Positions 59,665 through 64,000 of a stretch of DNA of 64,000 nt are shown here, piece after piece. Source of the stretch: QHXN01 sp032162705 (GTDB lineage: Bacteria > Acidobacteriota > Blastocatellia > Pyrinomonadales > Pyrinomonadaceae). The position numbers were made by a program, and so were the translations under genes. The notes under the pieces were generated by a model that made no database searches, was not told the DNA's origin, and worked only from the letters and a program-made list of their open reading frames with translations. Positions within the stretch are counted from its first letter, which is position 1. Every line of letters starts with the position of its first letter. The stretch is from positions 22,947 through 86,946 of the forward strand of contig JAVRON010000049.1 of NCBI GenBank assembly GCA_032162705.1, given 5' to 3'.

Positions 59665-60105
59665 TCACTTCTCGTCGAGCATCAGCGGCGGCTTGTCGAA
59701 GCGTGCGCGCAGGGCGTTGATGGCGCGAGAGACGCGCGGTCGGCTAACGATGCGCGCTTCGAGCGAGCGCTTGCCGGGGAAGTCGAGCAGCATGATGCCG
59801 AGCAGGATCGTTAGCACGCCCTGACCCGGCACGCCCGGCAGCGACATGATGACGCCGAAGAAGATGAGCACAAGCCCGAGCAGGTTCTTCGCAAAGATGC
59901 CGAGCATACGCAAGGCTGGATGGCGTTCGACGAGAAACTCGCGCGCATGCGACGAGTGGAAGTAGTTCGCCGGAAGCCGAACCAGCACGAACGTCACGAC
60001 GGCGATGCTCGCGACGAAGGTGACGGCGGAGAAGAGCACCCCGAAGAGCACCTCCCACCACGTCAGTCCCCACCCGTGAATCGTCCGCGTCAACCACTCG
60101 AACAT
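59665..60105 (-). CDS. PGPGW-type membrane protein
   Basis: 146 residues. Two membrane hairpins: about 16-42 (WWEVLFGVLFSAVTFVASIA and on) and about 70-108 with NLLGLVLIFFGVIMSLPGVPGQGVLTI split around the signature PGVPGQGVLTILLG, a PGPGW-like motif of small uncharacterised membrane proteins. A basic cytoplasmic tail follows. The function of the family is unknown. The start codon lies 6 bases from a family B hairpin with no Shine-Dalgarno, and the stop abuts another; the gene is thus framed by hairpins. Confidence 0.82.
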   Translation of the reverse strand: MFEWLTRTIHGWGLTWWEVLFGVLFSAVTFVASIAVVTFVLVRLPANYFHSSHAREFLVERHPALRMLGIFAKNLLGLVLIFFGVIMSLPGVPGQGVLTILLGIMLLDFPGKRSLEARIVSRPRVSRAINALRARFDKPPLMLDEK

Positions 60106-60110
60106 AGGAA

Positions 60111-60232
60111 TAGTAGTCAGTAGTCAGTAGTCAGTAGTCAGTAGTCAGTAGAAAAACTTTCTTTAGCGAACCACCACGATGTCATCAGCGGCTGCGTCCG
60201 TGGCGCGGAGCGCTACTGTCTACTGTCTACTT
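60111..60232. repeat. Intergenic heptamer hairpin, family B
   Basis: The left arm 60111-60151 (TAGTAGT then CAGTAGT units) and right arm 60213-60232 (CTACTGTCTACTGTCTACTT) are inverted; the loop is about 60 bases. It spans from the HD-domain gene's stop (60213-60215, inside the arm) to 6 bases before the PGPGW start (60105). Confidence 0.88.
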
Positions 60233-60794
60233 CTTTTCTCTCTCTCACGAGCGCCGCTATCGTCTCGCGCACGACCTCGCGGCTTTCGCCTTCGAGGCCG
60301 AAGTCTCGCTCTTCAGCGCCTTCCCAGAACTCGTCCAGCCCGCGCGAGCCTGCGCGCTCGAAGGCGAGAGCCTGCGCGAGCAGGTCTATCACGTCCGCGG
60401 CCTTGACCAGACGCGCTTCGAGGCTCGCGCGCGACTCGTAATCTTCGTGAAGCTCGCCGTACATTTCAGCGTGGCGCGCGCCGCGCATGATGTCGTCGAA
60501 GGCGGCGCGCTCGGCCACACGCCGCACGTCCTTCGCATAGTAGTCGGCCATGGTGCGCGGCATGTCGCCCGTACGCGTCTCCTGCAAGTCGTGCAGCAAC
60601 GCCAGACGCAGCACGCGCTCAACGTCAACGCCGACGCCGCGCGCCGCGCACTCGTCCGCCAGAAGCATCGACGCCAGCGCCACGCCGTACGAGTGCGCCG
60701 CCACCGACTCCGCCCCCGGCGGCAAGCCACGCAAGACCCACCCCGTCCGGTCGAGCCGCTTGAGTCGCTGAAGTTCGAGAAGAACGCTGAGCAT
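60213..60794 (-). CDS. HD-domain hydrolase (YfbR/HDDC2-like 5'-deoxynucleotidase family)
   Basis: 193 residues. HD metal motifs: ESVAAHSYGVALASMLLADE (first histidine, about 29-48), LALLHDLQETRTGDMPRTM (HD pair, about 64-82) and LVKAADVIDLLAQALAF (final aspartate, about 131-147). These match the HDDC2/YfbR group that removes phosphate from 5'-deoxynucleotides. The last six residues (EVDSRQ) and stop come from the family B hairpin. The start codon (60794) is immediately preceded by another family B hairpin and has no Shine-Dalgarno. Confidence 0.87.
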   Translation of the reverse strand: MLSVLLELQRLKRLDRTGWVLRGLPPGAESVAAHSYGVALASMLLADECAARGVGVDVERVLRLALLHDLQETRTGDMPRTMADYYAKDVRRVAERAAFDDIMRGARHAEMYGELHEDYESRASLEARLVKAADVIDLLAQALAFERAGSRGLDEFWEGAEERDFGLEGESREVVRETIAALVRERKEVDSRQ

Positions 60795-60922
60795 AGTAGA
60801 CAGTAGTCAGTAGTCAGTAGTCAGTAGTCAGTAGTCAGTAGAAAAACCTTCGTCATGTCGAGTCGTAGTCTGAAAGCGTCAACGCACTCCGAGCGGAGCC
60901 TACTGGCTACTGACTACTGTCT
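60795..60922. repeat. Intergenic heptamer hairpin, family B
   Basis: The left arm 60795-60842 (AGTAGACAGTAGT then CAGTAGT units) and right arm 60900-60922 (CTACTGGCTACTGACTACTG) are inverted; the loop is about 58 bases. It begins at the base after the HD-gene ATG and contains the stop of the flavoprotein gene (60907-60909). Confidence 0.88.
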
Positions 60923-62355
60923 ACTGTTTGTGCGAACATCTTGCCGGGGTTGAGAATGCCGAGGGGGTCGAGCGCGCGTTTGATGCGGCGCATGGTCTCG
61001 ATGGTCTCTGTGCCGAGCGCCATAGAGAGATATGGGGCCTTGACGTAGCCGATGCCGTGCTCACCGCTGATGGTTCCGCCAAGCTCGACCGAGACGGCGA
61101 AGGTCTCGCCCACAGCCGCGCGTGCGCGTGCGACCGATGCGGGGTCTGCGCGGTCACACATGAAGTTGACGTGAATGTTGCCGTCGCCGAGGTGGCCGAA
61201 GTTGACGACGAAGGTATCGTGGCGGCGGGCGATCTCATCGACGCGCTCGATGAGTTCGGGCACGCGCGAGCGCGGCACGACCACATCCTCGTTGAACTTG
61301 AGCGTCCCGAACTTCTTGATCGCGGGCGAGAGCGCACGTCGCACGTCCCACAAGCGGTCTTCCGAATCGCGCGACTCGGAGCGCAGAACGTCGTAGCCGC
61401 CCAAATCCTTGACGACCTCTTCAACGACGCGCGCCGTGCGCTCGACCTCTTCGCGCGAGCCGTCAACGGAGACGAGGAGGAGCGCGCCCGCCTCCGGGTC
61501 GATGCCGAAGGCGAACTCCGTCTCGACGGCGCGGATACTGTTGCGGTCAAGCACCTCGATGGCAACGGGCGTCACGCGCGCGCGTGTGAAGGCGGGCGGA
61601 CAGGCGCAGGCCGCCTTCATCGTCTTGAAGGTCGCGCGCACGGTGCGCGTCGTCTCGGGCAGAGGCAGGAGTCGGAGCGTCGCTTCGGTGATGATGCCGA
61701 GCATGCCTTCCGAGCCGCAGATGAGGCCAGTCAAATCGAAGCCGACGACGTTCTTGCTCGTCAAGCCGCCCGTGCGGATGACTTCGCCCGTCGGGGTGAC
61801 GACTTCGAGTCCGAGCACATAATGCTTCGTCACGCCGTACTTCGCAGAGCGTATGCCGCCCGCGTTCTCTGCGATGTTGCCACCGATGTAGGAGTTCTTG
61901 TAAGAGGCGGGGTCGGGCGGGTAGAAGAGTCCGACCTCTTCGACGGCCTGCTGGAGCGCGTAGGTCGTCACGCCCGGCTCGGTCGTGGTGTAAAGGTTCT
62001 CGACGCTTATCTCGCGGATGCTGTTCATCCGGTCTGTGCCGACGACGATGCCGCCCTCCACTGGAACCGCGCCGCCCGTATAGCCGACGCCGCCACCACG
62101 CGCCGTCACCGGAAACCGCCGCTCGTTGGCGAGTCGCAGGATGGCCGCAACCTCTTCAGTCGTGCGCGGCAGGACGACCGCCTCCGGCGGAAACTTCTCC
62201 TTCAAAGCGTCGCCCGCGTAAGGCTCGACCCGCTCCTCGTCAACCAGGACGTTCTCCGCGCCGACTACTCCCGCGAGTCGCGCCAGCACATCAGGCTCCG
62301 ATGCAGCCGTGCGCGCACGCACACCCTTGTCCGCAAAATGAATCGTCCGGCTCAT
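60907..62355 (-). CDS. FAD-linked oxidase, glycolate oxidase/D-lactate dehydrogenase (GlcD) type
   Basis: 482 residues. FAD-binding PCMH domain (about 50-230): PEAVVLPRTTEEVAAILRLA, GGGVGYTGGAVPVEGGIVVG, PDPASYKNSYIGGNIAENAG and VGFDLTGLICGSEGMLGIIT. The C-terminal FAD-oxidase domain has NFGHLGDGNIHVN (about 399-411) with catalytic/metal histidines and GEHGIGYVKAPYL. Family members oxidise glycolate, D-lactate or D-2-hydroxy acids, passing electrons to the respiratory chain; exact substrate is not predictable. No glcE or glcF follows. The C-terminal VDSSQ and stop are encoded by the family B hairpin. First gene of the long minus-strand run. Confidence 0.92.
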   Translation of the reverse strand: MSRTIHFADKGVRARTAASEPDVLARLAGVVGAENVLVDEERVEPYAGDALKEKFPPEAVVLPRTTEEVAAILRLANERRFPVTARGGGVGYTGGAVPVEGGIVVGTDRMNSIREISVENLYTTTEPGVTTYALQQAVEEVGLFYPPDPASYKNSYIGGNIAENAGGIRSAKYGVTKHYVLGLEVVTPTGEVIRTGGLTSKNVVGFDLTGLICGSEGMLGIITEATLRLLPLPETTRTVRATFKTMKAACACPPAFTRARVTPVAIEVLDRNSIRAVETEFAFGIDPEAGALLLVSVDGSREEVERTARVVEEVVKDLGGYDVLRSESRDSEDRLWDVRRALSPAIKKFGTLKFNEDVVVPRSRVPELIERVDEIARRHDTFVVNFGHLGDGNIHVNFMCDRADPASVARARAAVGETFAVSVELGGTISGEHGIGYVKAPYLSMALGTETIETMRRIKRALDPLGILNPGKMFAQTVDSSQ

Positions 62356-62449
62356 GCTTTCGGCGTTTGCTCCTTACGCCATACTTTATCGCGCAACTCT
62401 CGTCACAATCAACGCGCGTCGCGCGTCGAACGCTTCAGGCAGAAACAGC

Positions 62450-62484
62450 GAGGCAGCGGCGCACCCTTCATGCACCGCTGCCTC
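62450..62484. terminator. Stem-loop between two minus-strand genes, possible terminator
   Basis: GAGGCAGCGGCGCA (62450-62463) and TGCACCGCTGCCTC (62471-62484) pair with one mismatch around a 7-base loop. On the minus strand it follows the secreted protein stop (62507) by 22 bases and is followed by GCTGTTTCT, a weak T-run. It probably ends that transcript before the flavoprotein operon. Confidence 0.6.
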
Positions 62485-62506
62485 TTCATTCCGCGCGTGA
62501 CTTTGA

Positions 62507-63316
62507 TTACTGGCTGTTGCCGACGCGCGCCGACTCGTTGACGGTCAGGCGGAAGGTCGTGCCCTTCTCAAGTCGGAGGTTGCCGCCCGTGAGCGAGAGT
62601 GTTGAGCCGCCTTCGGCGGAGACGCCCGCGGCCTGCGTGATCTGAATCTGGCCGAGCGTTTGGCCGACGCCGCGCGTGGTAGAGCCGACCGTCTCGGTCG
62701 TCGAGCCTGCTACGTCGCCCGCAGCGCTCGTCACGCCGCCCACGGTGTTGCCGACCGCGCCGACCGCGCCGCCGAGCAGGCCGCCGCCCGAAGACCCCGA
62801 AGCTGAAGAGCCGCCCGCGGAAGAGCGCGCCGACGTGCGGCTGCTCGCGCTCGCCTCCGCGTCTGTGTCGTCGCCGTTTGCGTGCGCGCGAGTCGAGGCG
62901 TTTGTGATCGAGTCAATCGTGACGGAGATCGGCGTCGAGAGCGAGCCGCTCTGAAGCGTGTCGAAGAGAACCGTGACGGAAGACTGTGCGCTGCCCTTCG
63001 CGCGCCTCTGCACGTCGGCGATGTGGCCGACGAGCTGCGAGCCTTTATTGACGAGCGTCTGCCCGTTCGACCTGACGGCCTCGGTCGTCTTCAGCAGCAC
63101 GCGGTCGCCGACGCGCGCCTTGCTCACGTCGAGCGTGTTCTGGAGTTCACCCGACAACCGTGTGCCCGAGGCGATGTCGAGCTGCCGCCCCTGTCGGCTG
63201 ACGGAGGTCGAGTGCTCGGCGGACGTGCGTGCGCGCGTACCGGTCTGCGTCTGTGCGTTGGAGACTGAGACGCAGGCGGCAAGCGCCATCAACGCGGCTA
63301 AAAAGTTTCGACTCAT
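62507..63316 (-). CDS. Secreted low-complexity protein of unknown function
   Basis: 269 residues with Shine-Dalgarno CAGGGAGGG. A signal peptide (about 1-21, ending SNAQ) is followed by a beta-rich domain (about 45-140: ASGTRLSGELQNTLDVSKAR, VGDRVLLKTTEAVRSNGQTL, GSQLVGHIADVQRRAKGS) resembling small beta-barrel domains of conjugation-type TrbI proteins. A long S/A/G-rich region (about 150-225, with GGGLLGGAVGAVGNTVGG) and a C-terminal strand pair follow. No family is firmly recognised. The downstream hairpin at 62450-62484 suggests a monocistronic transcript. Confidence 0.78.
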   Translation of the reverse strand: MSRNFLAALMALAACVSVSNAQTQTGTRARTSAEHSTSVSRQGRQLDIASGTRLSGELQNTLDVSKARVGDRVLLKTTEAVRSNGQTLVNKGSQLVGHIADVQRRAKGSAQSSVTVLFDTLQSGSLSTPISVTIDSITNASTRAHANGDDTDAEASASSRTSARSSAGGSSASGSSGGGLLGGAVGAVGNTVGGVTSAAGDVAGSTTETVGSTTRGVGQTLGQIQITQAAGVSAEGGSTLSLTGGNLRLEKGTTFRLTVNESARVGNSQ

Positions 63317-63698
63317 AAAATCCCTCCCTGAAAAATCTTCGAGCGCCCGTCGGGCGAGGCGCTTCTTTTTTTACTTATGTCCGCCCGCAGAGCAAATCGC
63401 CTCCAAGCCTTGCGGCGTGCAATGGCCGAGATCGAACCGTGGCGGGCGCTCCGATAAGATGTAGGGAAGGGTAAGCGGAGTTAGCCCGGGCTTGATTGCG
63501 AATCGGTTACATTACACTTGCGGATGAGGCGCTTAAAAAAAGCGCCGCTAAAAAAAAGCGCCGCTCGGGGCCCCGGGCGGACGAACGCGGATTCGGTCGA
63601 ATCACCGACCCGAGTTTTATCAGCCCTGCGCCGAGCGGCGCTTGTGTTAGTCGAGACTCGGAGTCTCTTCTTTATGTTTGTGGAGCCGCCCCGGTCTC
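63317..63698. other. 382-base intergenic region with terminator-like repeats
   Basis: It holds two A-run/GCGCCGCT direct repeats (63530-63568), their inverted partner at 63631-63643 and a hairpin AGCGCC...GGCGCT followed by a T-run near 63343-63371 on the plus strand. No gene is supported on either strand. Confidence 0.5.
63530..63643 (-). terminator. Terminator region of the metallothionein transcript
   Basis: On the minus strand AAGCGCCGCTCGG (63643-63631) can pair with CCGAGCGGCGCTT (63568-63556), followed by eight T; directly after it a second AGCGGCGCTTTTTTTAAGCGCC forms a smaller T-rich hairpin. The order fits termination after the metallothionein stop at 63699, although the loop of the larger hairpin is about 60 bases. 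Confidence 0.5.
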
Positions 63699-63854
63699 TT
63701 ACTTGCAATCGGCGTGATGGCAGGTGCAGCCGATCTCCATCATGTGAACCTTGGCCGCGTCCTCACACTCTTCGCTGCAATACTTGCTGTCCGACGCCGC
63801 GGGACAGCCGCAGGTTTCGCGCGCGCACTTCTTCTGTTTGCTCTCGTCAGCCAT
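63699..63854 (-). CDS. Bacterial metallothionein
   Basis: 51 residues, MADESKQKKCARETCGCPAA onward, with eight cysteines (positions 10, 15, 17, 26, 30, 43, 45, 50) and histidines at 37, 46 and 47. The CxC (15/17 and 43/45), CxxxC (26/30) and terminal CTCHHADC pattern is that of the SmtA/BmtA-type metallothionein family, which binds Zn, Cd or Cu in the cytoplasm. Shine-Dalgarno GAGGAGGAAT lies 9 bases upstream, so the start is secure. The usual family length is 50-60. No SmtB/ArsR-type repressor is visible inside the window. Confidence 0.9.
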   Translation of the reverse strand: MADESKQKKCARETCGCPAASDSKYCSEECEDAAKVHMMEIGCTCHHADCK

Positions 63855-63947
63855 CTCGAATATTCCTCCTCTTTCGAGTCGCTGTGGTCGGGATGTTGTT
63901 TGCGCTTAGTTTCGACCCGAGACCCCGCAAAGGTCAAGCCCCGGCGG

Positions 63948-64000
63948 AGTGATAAGTGATGAGTGATAAGTGATGAGAAAAGATAGCCGGTCTTTCTCAT
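63948..64000. repeat. Intergenic heptamer hairpin, family A (cut by window edge)
   Basis: The left arm GTGATAA, GTGATGA, GTGATAA, GTGATGA units (63949-63977), then a short loop; the sequence ends where the inverted right arm (TCTTTCTCAT..) starts. It lies 94 bases upstream of the metallothionein start. Confidence 0.8.

Noticed and set aside
63496..63960. Plus-strand frames opposite the metallothionein
   Set aside because: They are shadows; the minus-strand 51-residue product has an unmistakable cysteine pattern and a strong ribosome binding site.

Overview
The window looks like about 64 kb of a GC-rich Acidobacteriota chromosome. The best guess is class Blastocatellia, close to the Pyrinomonas group, but that placement is an inference. 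It rests on three very large MacB/FtsX permeases of the acidobacterial duplicated orphan permease type, a 1010-residue Oar-like TonB-dependent receptor with an N-terminal carboxypeptidase-regulatory domain, and the overall gene style. There are no tRNA or rRNA genes, phage, transposase or CRISPR array. Both window edges cut features: a permease on the left and an intergenic hairpin on the right.

Layout. 1-7947 (minus): periplasmic adaptor, ABC ATPase and three large permeases, forming one MacAB-like export operon. 8197-11852: a conserved unknown, then a TPR/Fis-type regulator divergent from a 70-residue secreted peptide, then a small secreted protein. 11954-14710: recQ and a threonine aldolase. 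14978-19193: a cysteine-desulfurase-like enzyme, homoserine dehydrogenase and a Tat-exported amidase. 19370-22519: boxC and boxB, the ring-epoxidising and ring-opening steps of aerobic benzoyl-CoA degradation. 22720-30566: a nearly complete aspartate-to-diaminopimelate set (aspartokinase, M20 deacylase, dapB, dapA, dapD, aminotransferase, asd). 30635-40125: TSUP permease, zinc peptidase, phospholipase D-type synthase, a DinB-like protein, a deaminase, the Oar-like receptor and rpiA. 40170-44375: GntR-type regulator, BON-domain protein and two stand-alone LigD-type phosphoesterase domains, one of them fused in frame to a small protein. 44558-49325: msrA, a LytS/LytTR two-component pair, a Fis-like regulator and an EamA transporter. 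49502-62355 (minus): secreted proteins, a radical SAM enzyme, and a long operon with a LolA-like protein, LolD-like ATPase, FtsX permease, lipoprotein, PGPGW membrane protein, HD hydrolase and glycolate-oxidase-type flavoprotein. 62507-63854 (minus): a secreted protein and a 51-residue metallothionein.

The most unusual thing here is not a gene. At least 25 intergenic gaps are filled by long imperfect hairpins, most with arms built from degenerate tandem heptanucleotides. Several sequence families share this one architecture. In many cases the upstream gene's stop codon lies inside the hairpin arm, and in at least five cases the next start codon directly abuts the hairpin with no Shine-Dalgarno sequence. 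Two roughly 158-bp copies of one family sit in inverted orientation around two genes. Similar heptanucleotide repeats are known from heterocystous cyanobacteria. I know of no description of such stop-to-start spacers in Acidobacteriota.
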